DNA from: Nitrospirota bacterium
Lineage (GTDB): Bacteria > Nitrospirota > Thermodesulfovibrionia > Thermodesulfovibrionales > JdFR-88
Assembly: GCA_021825295.1 (NCBI GenBank)
Contig: JAKAHV010000010.1
Span: 1 to 64,000 of the forward strand
Reading direction: 5' to 3'
Length of the DNA stretch: 64,000 bases
The notes below the pieces were generated by a model. That model did not search any database. It had not been told where the DNA came from and worked only from the letters and a program-made list of their open reading frames with translations. Positions 16,935 through 25,096 of the stretch are shown one piece after another. A program made the position numbers and the translations under genes. Within the stretch, counting starts at the first letter, position 1; each line of letters opens with the position of its first letter.

Positions 16935-18467
16935 CTATTGGCCTGCGCTGACGGCGGGCAGGGCGGGCAGATTATCCTGCCCGAAGAACAGCCTTTTCGC
17001 CCCGATAATTCTTTTCATGAAGTAAGGCGTCTTCAGGTTGCCGATCTTCACCCTGTGCCCTCCCGAGGAGGCATGGATAAACAGGTTCTGCCCGATGTAT
17101 ATCCCCACATGGGACGGGAAGGATGCATAGGTCCTGAAGAACACGAGGTCTCCGATGGAAAGGTCTCCCAGGCTTACCGGCACGCCCTCCTTGTACTGCT
17201 CCCTGGCGGTGCGCGGCAGGGGGATATCAAGCAGGTTGAAGACTTTCTGGACGAAGGCCGAGCAGTCTATGCCGTAAAAACTCGTCCCGCCGAAGCGGTA
17301 CGGAATGTTCATCATTGTTTTTGCAAACAGAAGCAGCCTGTCCTTTATGCTCAGCGACTGGACCGTCTTGGAGTCCTCAATCTCCTTTATCTTCGCCTCT
17401 ATCTGGGGGGCGGATATCAGGAGGTCAGCTTTTGCCGAAGGACTTTCATCTTCCGCGTCCGTAAGCCGTATCACGACCCCCGGCTTCAGCTCGCTGGGGT
17501 CCATCTCGTTGATATCTACCAGGTCTTCCGCATTAAGGTGGAATTCCCTGGCTATTTTATAAAAGGTATCGCCGCGCCTTACGACATAGGTCCCGGGGAC
17601 TTCCTTTTTCACTTCGGCGACCCTTACAACCAGCCTCTCTCCGGGTTTGATCCTGGTCTTTCCGGACCTGAAGCGGTTCAGCCTTCTAAGCTGCCTGACA
17701 GTGGTGCCGTAATGCCTGGCTATGGAAAAGAGCGTCTCGCCCCTTTTTACCCTGTGGTATTCATCCTTTTTCCCATAATCCCAGGCGGCGGCATCGGCGC
17801 GGACGATTTTGTCCTCGCGGGCGGACTCCCTTATCATGCTGTTGACGATTGCGCCGCTTATGGAGTTCGAAAGACCGGACCCCGGAACGGTCTTGCCCGG
17901 GATCAGCGGAACAAGAGGCTTCGAGGGCGTATCGCCCGGCGTTATGGAAGCCGAAGCGGAAACATCCTCAGCGCCGGCCTTGCGGACGCCTTCCGCTTCG
18001 GGATTTTCAGTATTTTTGCCCCCATCCAATGTGCCAGCCTTTGGAGCCGCCAAAGTCCGGGCATCGGCGAGGGAGTCTGAACCGGCGACCTTCGCCTTCG
18101 AAACCGCGGCTTCATGCCGCACCGTCTGCCTGGCGGCTATTTCCCGCCTGTCCAGCTTTTTACGCCTGGCAATTTTTCTTTCCGAAAACCTTCTTCTTGA
18201 AAGGCGCGATTTTCTTCTTATCTCATTTCTTATCTTATGGTGTTTTATCCTGTGATGGCGGTTGAGCGCAATTTCGAGCCTCCTGCCCGGCTTCAGCCTG
18301 CTGGAGGAAAGGCCGTTTTCCCGTTTGATCCGCCTGACGCTTGTTCCGTACCTCCTGGCAATCCTGTCAAGCGTGTCTCCCTTTTTGACCCTGTAGGTGG
18401 CCCCGATGGAGGGACGGGCGGCGACGAGCAGGACCAGAAAGACAAGGACCGGGGCAATTTTCCTCAT
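16935..18467 (-). CDS. LysM-repeat NlpC/P60 peptidoglycan hydrolase
   Basis: A 510-residue exported cell-wall hydrolase. A signal peptide (RKIAPVLVFLVLLVAA) is followed by a first LysM, a Lys/Arg-rich and low-complexity linker, two more LysM repeats (each with a KxGDTL or RGETL/RGDTF motif) and a C-terminal NlpC/P60 domain. The catalytic Cys is in GIDCSAFVQK, the His in SHVGIYIG, with a later HAS block. It would cut stem peptides in the periplasm. ATG at 18467 is chosen because a TTG further up at 18503 is itself part of a TTGAAA -35 hexamer; the start is then 7 bases past the -10. Confidence 0.9.
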   Translation of the reverse strand: MRKIAPVLVFLVLLVAARPSIGATYRVKKGDTLDRIARRYGTSVRRIKRENGLSSSRLKPGRRLEIALNRHHRIKHHKIRNEIRRKSRLSRRRFSERKIARRKKLDRREIAARQTVRHEAAVSKAKVAGSDSLADARTLAAPKAGTLDGGKNTENPEAEGVRKAGAEDVSASASITPGDTPSKPLVPLIPGKTVPGSGLSNSISGAIVNSMIRESAREDKIVRADAAAWDYGKKDEYHRVKRGETLFSIARHYGTTVRQLRRLNRFRSGKTRIKPGERLVVRVAEVKKEVPGTYVVRRGDTFYKIAREFHLNAEDLVDINEMDPSELKPGVVIRLTDAEDESPSAKADLLISAPQIEAKIKEIEDSKTVQSLSIKDRLLLFAKTMMNIPYRFGGTSFYGIDCSAFVQKVFNLLDIPLPRTAREQYKEGVPVSLGDLSIGDLVFFRTYASFPSHVGIYIGQNLFIHASSGGHRVKIGNLKTPYFMKRIIGAKRLFFGQDNLPALPAVSAGQ

Positions 18468-18503
18468 GGCGCCTTTTATAACAGAAAAAAAAAATTTTTT
18501 CAA
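18468..18503 (-). promoter_or_regulatory. promoter of the LysM-NlpC gene
   Basis: TTGAAA (18503-18498), a 17-base spacer of A and T runs, TATAAA (18480-18475), then 7 bases to ATG. No Shine-Dalgarno worth the name, so a leaderless transcript is expected. Confidence 0.65.
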
Positions 18504-18543
18504 GAAAAATTTTTAATTTACACGGGCTTATAACCGCATTCCA

Positions 18544-18559
18544 GGTGATTTCAATCACA
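18544..18559. promoter_or_regulatory. CRP/FNR-family (HcpR-like) binding-site candidate
   Basis: GGTGATTTCAATCACA matches the CRP-type consensus TGTGA-N6-TCACA at 9 of 10 positions and is a near-perfect dyad. It is centred about 84 bases upstream of the expected LysM-NlpC transcription start and also upstream of the receiver gene at 18720. Confidence 0.45.
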
Positions 18560-18719
18560 ATTTCGCCCACGTCCCCCCGCCCGCTGGAAACCCCGGGGAC
18601 ATGGTGATATGATGTAAAAAGTGTCCCTTCCGGCTATCGATAAAACGAATGGGGACGTTATCTCCCGCAGTTGCGGCCGCGGAGAGTTTTTTCAAAAAAA
18701 CTGAAAGCTGAAAATTGAG

Positions 18720-19094
18720 ATGACAAAGAAGAAAGTGCTCATTGTGGAGGACGAGGCGATAGCCGCCCTGGGGCTTGAGGTGCTGGTGGAGAGCTGGGGA
18801 TATGAAACCTGCGAGTCCGCCTCAAGCGGAGAAGAGGCCATTGAGAAGGCGGAGGCATGCAGCCCCGATATCATTTTGATGGATGTGAGTCTCGGAGGCG
18901 AGATGGACGGCATAGAGGCCGCAAACGTGATCCGCTCCAGAAAGCCGGTGCCGGTTATCTTCATATCCGGCTATTCCGACGAGGCAACAAAAAAAAGGGC
19001 CGGCTCATTCGAGGAGGTGGAATATATAGAGAAACCTGTGAATTTCGACGAGCTGGAGAGGAAACTGGATGACCTGCTTAATCCCGGCCGGTGA
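18720..19094 (+). CDS. CheY-like response-regulator receiver protein
   Basis: A 124-residue single receiver domain. The acidic pair VEDE (residues 9-12), phospho-acceptor Asp in IILMDVSLGG (about residue 55), FISGYSD for the Ser/Thr switch position, and the EKP lysine are all present. No output domain follows. Its partner kinase is not adjacent. It may act by protein contact. The ATG has no strong Shine-Dalgarno; an AGTTTTTT/AAAAAACT dyad sits about 20-35 bases before the start. Confidence 0.9.
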   Translation: MTKKKVLIVEDEAIAALGLEVLVESWGYETCESASSGEEAIEKAEACSPDIILMDVSLGGEMDGIEAANVIRSRKPVPVIFISGYSDEATKKRAGSFEEVEYIEKPVNFDELERKLDDLLNPGR

Positions 19095-19110
19095 CAACAG
19101 GGCGGGCGTT

Positions 19111-19392
19111 TCAGCTTTTTGACCGGCCCCTTTTGTTTTCTTCCTCCTGGTAGAATTTCCGGTAGAGGATCTCCCACTCCGGGCCGCCCTCTATGATCTT
19201 CCTGGAATAAGACTCTATCTTCTTTCTCACGGCCGCGTCGATCTGCTCCCCGGCCTTCAGCTCGGCCGCGATGACCCTTTTTATCACCTTCCGCGCGGCC
19301 GCCTCGTCGGCCTTGAGGGCCACAAGCTTTTTTGCCAGGAGCCCGCGCATCAGCAGGTGGCTTAAATGGGTAACTTTCTCGTCGGAGAGCAT
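19111..19392 (-). CDS. DUF507 family protein (copy B)
   Basis: A 93-residue, highly charged helical protein of the DUF507 family, function unknown. It overlaps the stop of the copy upstream by one base (TGATG), so the two are translationally coupled. The pair shares the pattern of an N-terminal helix, a linker, and a Glu/Lys/Arg-rich helical second half, but identity between copies is modest, so this is an old duplication or a heterodimer pair. Confidence 0.8.
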   Translation of the reverse strand: MLSDEKVTHLSHLLMRGLLAKKLVALKADEAAARKVIKRVIAAELKAGEQIDAAVRKKIESYSRKIIEGGPEWEILYRKFYQEEENKRGRSKS

Positions 19393-19673
19393 CAGAGCAC
19401 CAGGTTTCTTTCCCTTACAAGCTTCTGCTTGGTCAGGTCGAACATCCTTCTGTAGTCGAGTTTGCCCTTTTCGATGTCGCTTTCGTATTTCTTGAGTATC
19501 TCCCTCACTTCGTCGTTGAGGCGGTCTTCCACCATGAGTTCGCCGGTGATGATGGCCTCGGCCTCGTCCATGAGGCCGGCAAGCGGCACAAGGGGCTCGA
19601 TCAGCCCCTGGCCGGCCAGTTCGCCGATTATCTTTTCAGTGATAGGTCTTACCCAGGATTTGGGTATTCGCAT
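19392..19673 (-). CDS. DUF507 family protein (copy A)
   Basis: A 93-residue protein with the N-terminal MRIPKSWVRPITEKII block typical of DUF507, then a predicted all-helical body ending in a KKYESDIEKGKLDYRRMF segment. It follows rpsR by only 3 bases, so it is read with the ribosomal-protein operon. Function unknown; the tie to rpsF-ssb-rpsR suggests a housekeeping role (inference). Confidence 0.85.
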   Translation of the reverse strand: MRIPKSWVRPITEKIIGELAGQGLIEPLVPLAGLMDEAEAIITGELMVEDRLNDEVREILKKYESDIEKGKLDYRRMFDLTKQKLVRERNLVL

Positions 19674-19676
19674 CGT

Positions 19677-19922
19677 CTATTTTTCGATGAAGGGCAGAAG
19701 GGCTATGTTTCTGGCCCGCATGACGGCGCCTGTCAGCTCCCTCTGGTGAAGCGCGCAGACGCCAGTCATCCTCCGGGGCAGGATCTTGCCCCTGTCCGTC
19801 ACGTAGGTCCTCAGCCCCTTTATGTCCTTGTAATCGATGAACTCGATCTTCTCCGAGCAAAACCGGCAGAATTTTCTCCGGTTGGTGAATTTCTTCTGAT
19901 AGCCCTTTCCCCCTCTAATCAT
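19677..19922 (-). CDS. rpsR: 30S ribosomal protein S18
   Basis: An 81-residue S18. The [13 protein letters not shown] start, the [22 protein letters not shown] core and the ARNIALLPF end are diagnostic. The CxxC at its N-terminus with a further Cys makes it the zinc-ligand-bearing form. The ATG at 19922 is decided by GGAGAAG just upstream; a longer reading into ssb is not credible. Confidence 0.96.
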   Translation of the reverse strand: MIRGGKGYQKKFTNRRKFCRFCSEKIEFIDYKDIKGLRTYVTDRGKILPRRMTGVCALHQRELTGAVMRARNIALLPFIEK

Positions 19923-19951
19923 AATCTTCTCCTTTTCAAAATTTTTGCGCG

Positions 19952-20353
19952 CTAAAACGGCTCGTCGATGGCCTCGTCGGGAGGCGGCATGTAGGTTTCG
20001 CCGGCCTGTGGGCCCTCGCTCTGCCGTTTGCCCCCGCCCGATCCAAGGAAGCGGACGCCCTGCGCCAGCACCTCGAATTTCGACCTCTGCTGTCCGTCTT
20101 TTTCCCAGCGCCGTTCCCGGAGCCTGCCTTCCACAAGCGCCGGCCTGCCTTTTGAGAGGTATTGGCTGCAAGGCTCGGCCTGCTTGCCGAAGACGACGAT
20201 GTCTATAAAGAGCACTTCATCTTTCCACTCGTTCGCCTGCTTCACCCTGGAGTTGACAGCCAGGCTGAAATTGCATATCGGCGTGCCCTGGGCGCTGTAC
20301 CGCAGCTCAGGGTCCCGGGTGAGGTTTCCGGCGAAGATGACCTTGTTGAACAT
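19952..20353 (-). CDS. ssb: single-stranded DNA-binding protein
   Basis: A 133-residue SSB with an OB fold of about 105 residues ([22 protein letters not shown] start; SLAVNS and FGKQAEP blocks) and a short disordered tail ending DEPF, the acidic-hydrophobic tip that binds partner proteins. It lies in the conserved rpsF-ssb-rpsR order. Coats ssDNA in replication and repair. Confidence 0.95.
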   Translation of the reverse strand: MFNKVIFAGNLTRDPELRYSAQGTPICNFSLAVNSRVKQANEWKDEVLFIDIVVFGKQAEPCSQYLSKGRPALVEGRLRERRWEKDGQQRSKFEVLAQGVRFLGSGGGKRQSEGPQAGETYMPPPDEAIDEPF

Positions 20354-20359
20354 TCTTTC

Positions 20360-20737
20360 CTAAACCTTCTCCTCCGGCGCGGAAGCCGGGGCGGCAGCGG
20401 CAGCGGCGGCGGCGGCGGCCTGAAGACCGGCTTCGAGGGCCCTGGCCTGCTTGCCGGAGAGTTTCACCACCATGTGCTTTATGACCGGATCGTATATCTT
20501 GTAGAATTCCTCGAGCTTGTGGATGGCATCCGAGGGGGCCTTCAGACTGTAAAAGACATAGAACCCTTTTTTGTGCTTGTTAAGCTCGTAGGCCAGCTTG
20601 CGCATGCCCCACTCGTCCGCCTTCAGGATCTGCCCGCCGGCCTCCTGCATGACGTTTTTCACTTTTTCGATTGCGGCGCGCAGGTTTTCTTCGGGCAGGG
20701 TGTCGTCGAGGATCACCGCGTTTTCGTAATAGTTCAC
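20360..20737 (-). CDS. rpsF: 30S ribosomal protein S6
   Basis: A 125-residue S6 with the YYENAVILDD start, the WGMRKLAYELNKHKKGFYVFY core and an added Ala-rich C-terminal tail of about 20 residues (a run of 10 or more Ala). The GTG start at 20737 is decided by AAGGAGG 9 bases upstream; an upstream ATG would add a non-conserved leader. It is the first gene of the rpsF-ssb-rpsR-DUF507 operon. Confidence 0.95.
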   Translation of the reverse strand: MNYYENAVILDDTLPEENLRAAIEKVKNVMQEAGGQILKADEWGMRKLAYELNKHKKGFYVFYSLKAPSDAIHKLEEFYKIYDPVIKHMVVKLSGKQARALEAGLQAAAAAAAAAAPASAPEEKV

Positions 20738-20877
20738 CTTCTGGAACCTCCTTCTGGATATTGGGCCGCTTTCAGAGGCGGCCATAGTCCCCGTTTTCGC
20801 TTCTCCCGGGAACAAGGAGCATTGAGTTAAGTTATATCATACCACGAGTTTTAAAAGCAAACGCCGGGAGCAAACGG

Positions 20878-21444
20878 TTAACCCCGCAGGCCCAGCTCCC
20901 TTCTTGTATGCATGATCCTTTGCAGCACGGTGATGTGCGTGAAGACGAGCAGGACCCAGAGGGCGGGGATTACCTGCCCGGAGATCGTCCCTGCGGTGAT
21001 TATTATTATCCGTTCCGGGCGCTCCATGATCCCCACTTTGCACTCCACGCCCAGGCCCTCGGCCCTCGCCCTCGCATAGCTTACGAGGTATGCCCCCACG
21101 AGCGTGCCAAGGCTCAGGAAGACCCCTGCCATATCCGCCCTCAGATGGTATGCGATGCCGAGGAAGATGAAGCCGTCCGAGTAGCGGTCCAGGACCGAGT
21201 CCAGGTATGCGCCAAGCGCGCTTGTCCTCGAGTTTACCCGCGCCACCATGCCGTCGAGGACATCGCAGAGGCTGCCCAGCAGGACGACGGCGCCGCCCGC
21301 CTGGAAATTCGAGGCCAGCAGCAGGGCGCCGGCCGATGTCACCAGGAAGCCGGCCACGGTGATGGCGTTGGGGTTTATCTTTATCTTTCTGATGACCGGG
21401 GCAAGCGGCGCTTCAAGACGGCGGGAGAACCTGGATGAGATCAA
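20878..21444 (-). CDS. CDP-alcohol phosphotransferase, probable phosphatidylinositol-phosphate synthase
   Basis: A 188-residue inner-membrane enzyme with the full signature D-x2-DG-x2-AR-x8-G-x3-D-x3-D in the DVLDGMVAR...GAYLDSVLD region, plus six hydrophobic helices. The start overlaps the inositol-3-phosphate synthase stop by 4 bases, so the acceptor alcohol is probably inositol-1-phosphate, which makes this a PIP or archaetidylinositol-phosphate-synthase-like enzyme and not PgsA. The GIMERPERIII segment resembles the substrate-loop Arg region of such enzymes. The substrate is inferred from context. Confidence 0.85.
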   Translation of the reverse strand: MISSRFSRRLEAPLAPVIRKIKINPNAITVAGFLVTSAGALLLASNFQAGGAVVLLGSLCDVLDGMVARVNSRTSALGAYLDSVLDRYSDGFIFLGIAYHLRADMAGVFLSLGTLVGAYLVSYARARAEGLGVECKVGIMERPERIIIITAGTISGQVIPALWVLLVFTHITVLQRIMHTRRELGLRG

Positions 21445-22547
21445 GCGGTGCTTTTCCCCTGGATGAAATCCTCCACCATGCTCCTTGCGAGCGCGTCCGG
21501 GAATTGCTCGGGCGGGTGTTTCATGAAATATGCCGAGGGGGCCAGGAGCGCCCCCTTTTCCCCCCGGTCGAGCGCCAGCGCCATGCAGCGGATGGCGTCT
21601 ATCACGACCCCCGCGCTGTTTGGAGAGTCCTCAACCGAAAGCCTCAGCTCCAGGTTTATGGGGATATTGCCGAAGATGCGCGCCTCCATGCGCATGAAGC
21701 AGACCTTGTTGTCGAGGAGCCACGGGATGTAGTCTGAGGGGCCGATATGGATGTCATCGTCCCTTAGCGGCGTGTTCATCTGGCTCTGGACGGACTGGGT
21801 CTTCGATATCTTCTTGGATTTCAACCGGGTGGCGTTGAGCATATTCAGGAAATCGGTGTTGCCGCCAACGTTGAGCTGGTATGTCCTGTCCAGCTTTACG
21901 CCCCTGTCCTCGAAGAGCTTTGTCAGGGCGCGGTGGATTATGGTCGCCCCCATCTGGCTCTTCACGTCATCGCCTATGACGGGCAGCCCTTTCTGCCGGA
22001 ACCGGGCGGACCAGGCGCCGTCCGAGGCTATGAAAACCGGCATGCAGTTTATGAAACCCGCGCCCGCCTTCAGCGCCTCCTCAGCGTAGAAGCGGGCGGC
22101 CTGCTCGGAGCCGACCGGCACGTAATTTATCACTATCCGGGCGCCGGATTTCTTCAGGGCTTTCGCCACGTCCACGGGCTCTTTCCGGGCGGCGACGAAC
22201 CGCCTCTGCTCGGGGTAATCCGCCATGTGCGGGGAGATGCCATCCAGTATGTGGCCCATCTCCACCCTGGGGCCGCCCTTTCTGGCGAAGCTCTTTATCA
22301 GCGGCTTCGTGCAGTTTGGCGCCGCATACACGGCCTCCGTGAGGGGCTTGCCTACCTTCCTTTCATCTATGTCGAAGGCCGCGGCGACCTCGATGTCCCC
22401 GGCGCCATAAGGGCCGATCTTCGCGTGCATGAGGCCCAGGCCGGCGTCGGGATGTTTAACCCCCAGTGTCCTGTAATACTCTATCCCCTGGATAAGGGAA
22501 CTCGCGCAGTTTCCGACACCGACAATAGCCACCTTTATCTTTGCCAT
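21441..22547 (-). CDS. ino1: inositol-3-phosphate synthase
   Basis: A 368-residue NAD-dependent isomerase turning glucose-6-phosphate into inositol-3-phosphate. It opens with a Rossmann GVGNCASSL, and has the NYVPVGSEQA, GDDVKSQMGATI, LNVGGNTDFLNM and SVEDSPNSAGV blocks of the actinobacterial/archaeal-type enzyme. It is the first gene of a two-gene operon with the CDP-alcohol phosphotransferase. Confidence 0.95.
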   Translation of the reverse strand: MAKIKVAIVGVGNCASSLIQGIEYYRTLGVKHPDAGLGLMHAKIGPYGAGDIEVAAAFDIDERKVGKPLTEAVYAAPNCTKPLIKSFARKGGPRVEMGHILDGISPHMADYPEQRRFVAARKEPVDVAKALKKSGARIVINYVPVGSEQAARFYAEEALKAGAGFINCMPVFIASDGAWSARFRQKGLPVIGDDVKSQMGATIIHRALTKLFEDRGVKLDRTYQLNVGGNTDFLNMLNATRLKSKKISKTQSVQSQMNTPLRDDDIHIGPSDYIPWLLDNKVCFMRMEARIFGNIPINLELRLSVEDSPNSAGVVIDAIRCMALALDRGEKGALLAPSAYFMKHPPEQFPDALARSMVEDFIQGKSTA

Positions 22548-22919
22548 TTTATCCCGCGATGTTTCCCTCTTTGCGTTTGTTTTTGGTGGCCCTTGGCATT
22601 TCCCCGGCGGACCCGGGACCGCGCGCGCTTCCGTGCCGCCTTCCGCCGGAGGGCATTGCCATCCGGCGTCCCTTCATGTTTTGCAGGCCGGATAAACGAA
22701 CCCGAATTGTAAATGTTCAATGTTGCAAGGCCAAGGCCGGAGTGAGCGAAACCGGCCGCGCGGCATGACGTTTTTTATGTGAAATTTATACATGAGAAGG
22801 CGGCTGATGTCAAGGACCGGAAAGGTTTTTCCCGCGGGAAAAGGCCCCCCGGGAAAGCGAAAGCCGGCCCATGCGCGGCAGGCTGCCCTGTCCGGTAAAA
22901 TGCTATAATAGCACTTATC
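22548..22919. other. intergenic region upstream of the trp-acc-fol-lpt operon
   Basis: A 372-base gap between divergent genes. A perfect 16-base palindrome lies at 22827-22842 and an extended -10 (TGCTATAAT) at 22901-22909. No gene is supported. Confidence 0.4.
22827..22842. promoter_or_regulatory. perfect 16-bp palindrome, operator candidate
   Basis: TTTTCCCGCGGGAAAA is fully palindromic. It sits about 62-77 bases upstream of the extended -10 of the trp-lptD operon. It could be a repressor site; no T-tract-type terminator geometry. Confidence 0.4.
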
Positions 22920-23123
22920 GTGAAACCAGGAAAAAAATGGAGACCTGAAGGCGTACTGCCCCTCTGCCCGGTCTGCGGCAGGGAGCTTAAAGCGGATGCG
23001 CCGGGAAAAGAGGGATATCTCTGCGCCTGCGGCGAGGTCATACCGGAGAGGCTCGCGGTGGAGCCTTTCGAGGGTTGCACCCACGGCCTGGGCTGCAACT
23101 GCGGAAGGGAAAGAAAAAGATAA
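22920..23123 (+). CDS. small cysteine-rich zinc-ribbon-like protein
   Basis: A 67-residue protein with CPVCG, CACG and a final C-x5-C-x-C, eight or so residues from the end, giving six Cys plus a His. GTG start, 10 bases after an extended -10 TGCTATAAT, so probably leaderless. It is the first gene of the trpBA-accD-folC-lptD run, 7 bases before trpB. No named family recognised; a metal-bound mini-protein is likely. Confidence 0.55.
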   Translation: MKPGKKWRPEGVLPLCPVCGRELKADAPGKEGYLCACGEVIPERLAVEPFEGCTHGLGCNCGRERKR

Positions 23124-23130
23124 GCGCCTT

Positions 23131-24306
23131 ATGAAGAGGGGATATTTTGGCCCGTTTGGCGGGCGCTTTGTGCCTGAAACGCTGATACCCGCCCTGATGG
23201 AGCTGGAAGACGCCTACTACGCCTCGGCCAGGGACAGGGCCTTCCAGCAGGAATTCAAGGCCCTGGCGCGCGACTATATTGGACGCCCCACACCGCTTTA
23301 TTTCGCCAAAAGGCTTACTGCGCACCTGGGGGGAGCGAAGGTCTATCTCAAAAGGGAGGACCTCACCCATACAGGCGCCCACAAGATAAATAATGCCCTG
23401 GGGCAGGCCCTGCTCGCGAAAAAGATGGGAAAGAGCAGGCTCATAGCGGAAACTGGCGCCGGGCAGCATGGGGTGGCCACCGCTACCGGCGCCGCCCTCC
23501 TCGGCCTTGAATGCGCCATATATATGGGCAGCGTGGACATGAGGAGGCAGGCGCTGAATGTCTTCAGGATGAAGCTCCTGGGGGCGCAGGTGCGGGAGGT
23601 CTCCACTGGTTCGAGGACTTTAAAGGATTCCATCAACGAGGCGCTGCGGGACTGGACCACGAACGTAAGAAACACGCACTACGTGCTTGGCACGGTTTTC
23701 GGCCCCCATCCGTTTCCCTCCATGGTGAGGGATTTTCAGTCCGTTATCGGCAGGGAGGCCAGGGCGCAGATACTGAGGGCGGAAGGCAGGCTCCCCGACC
23801 ATCTTGTGGCATGTGTCGGCGGGGGCAGCAACGCCATGGGTCTTTTCAATGCCTTCCTGAAGGACAACGTCCGGATGACCGGCGTGGAGGCCGGCGGCAA
23901 GGGGATCGAAAGCGGCGAGCACGCCGCGCGTTTCGCGGGGGGCCAGATAGGGGTGTTCCAGGGCGCGAAGAGCTATCTGCTGCAGGACGAGGTTGGTAAC
24001 GTCCTTGGCACCCATTCCGTCTCGGCCGGGCTCGACTACGCCAGCGTGGGGCCCGAGCACGCCTTTCTCAGGGAAACAGGCAGGGTGCGCTACACCTATG
24101 CCACGGACGAGGAGGCGCTTGAGGCGTTCGGGCTTCTCTCCAGGCTGGAAGGGATCATCCCCGCGCTTGAATCCGCCCACGCGCTTGCGGAGGCGGTGAA
24201 GCTCGCCCCCACCCTTTCCGCCGGCAAGCTCATCATCGTGAACCTCTCTGGACGGGGGGACAAGGACGTGCAGGAAGTGGCTCGGATAAAAGGCGTGGAG
24301 CTTTAA
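23131..24306 (+). CDS. trpB: tryptophan synthase beta chain
   Basis: A 391-residue PLP enzyme joining indole and serine. [13 protein letters not shown] start, the PLP-Lys block [21 protein letters not shown], and the [10 protein letters not shown] phosphate-binding loop are all present. The ATG at 23131 is the family start; further upstream reading has no support and the Shine-Dalgarno is weak. Directly followed by trpA with a 2-base gap. Confidence 0.97.
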   Translation: MKRGYFGPFGGRFVPETLIPALMELEDAYYASARDRAFQQEFKALARDYIGRPTPLYFAKRLTAHLGGAKVYLKREDLTHTGAHKINNALGQALLAKKMGKSRLIAETGAGQHGVATATGAALLGLECAIYMGSVDMRRQALNVFRMKLLGAQVREVSTGSRTLKDSINEALRDWTTNVRNTHYVLGTVFGPHPFPSMVRDFQSVIGREARAQILRAEGRLPDHLVACVGGGSNAMGLFNAFLKDNVRMTGVEAGGKGIESGEHAARFAGGQIGVFQGAKSYLLQDEVGNVLGTHSVSAGLDYASVGPEHAFLRETGRVRYTYATDEEALEAFGLLSRLEGIIPALESAHALAEAVKLAPTLSAGKLIIVNLSGRGDKDVQEVARIKGVEL

Positions 24307-24308
24307 AA

Positions 24309-25094
24309 ATGGCGTTGAGGATAAAGAGACGGTTTGACCGGCTCAGGGAAGAAGGCGGCAAGGCCTTCATCCCTTATATAATGTGCGGCGACCCCACGCT
24401 CGAGAAGACCGGGGAACTGGTGGGCCTCCTGGAGGAGGCCGGGGCCGATTGCATAGAGCTTGGCGTGCCTTTTTCGGACCCCCTCGCGGATGGGCCGGTG
24501 ATCCAGGCCGCCGGGGCGAGGGCGCTTGAGGCGGGCGTCAATCTGAGGGTGGTAATCGATTTCGTGAGAATGATAAGAAAAAAAACGGAGCTGCCCCTTG
24601 TGTTGATGACCTACTACAACCCGGTCTTCAGGTACGGCGAAGAGGCCTTCGCGGCCGACGCCGCCGGGGCCGGGGTGGACGGCGTCATAATCCCCGATTT
24701 GCCGGTCGACGAGGCCTCCGGCCTGATGAAAAGCGCAAAAAGGCACGCCCTGGACACCATCTTCCTGGCCGCCCCCACCTCGGGGGAAGACAGGCTGAAA
24801 AAGGTGGCCCGTGCCTCGCGGGGTTTTATCTATTTCGTTTCCATAACGGGGATCACCGGCGCAAGGCTTGAGCTGGACAGCAGGCTCGCGGGGTCGGTTT
24901 CGAAACTGAAGGAATTTTCAGGGGGCAAGCCGGTGGCGGTAGGCTTTGGCGTAAGCACGCCGGAGGAGGCGGCCGCCGTCGCCTCTCTGGCCGACGCGGT
25001 GATAGTCGGCAGCGCGATAGTGAAAAAGGCCGCCTCGGGCACAACCGGGGAGCTTGCGGACTACCTGAAAAAACTGCGGGCGGCCATAAGGTAA
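24309..25094 (+). CDS. trpA: tryptophan synthase alpha chain
   Basis: A 261-residue TIM barrel that cleaves indole-3-glycerol phosphate. Catalytic Glu in IELGVPFSDPLADGP, Asp in GVIIPDLPVDE, then FIYFVSITGITGAR and GFGVSTPEEAAAV for phosphate binding. It follows trpB by 2 bases and precedes accD by 2 bases, a tight operon. No trpC, trpD or trpE lie in this window. Confidence 0.97.
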   Translation: MALRIKRRFDRLREEGGKAFIPYIMCGDPTLEKTGELVGLLEEAGADCIELGVPFSDPLADGPVIQAAGARALEAGVNLRVVIDFVRMIRKKTELPLVLMTYYNPVFRYGEEAFAADAAGAGVDGVIIPDLPVDEASGLMKSAKRHALDTIFLAAPTSGEDRLKKVARASRGFIYFVSITGITGARLELDSRLAGSVSKLKEFSGGKPVAVGFGVSTPEEAAAVASLADAVIVGSAIVKKAASGTTGELADYLKKLRAAIR

Positions 25095-25096
25095 AA

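Noticed and set aside
18468-18503. TTG start of the LysM-NlpC protein at 18503
   Set aside because: That TTG is part of a -35 hexamer with an ideal 17-base spacer to TATAAA, so the transcript would start after it.
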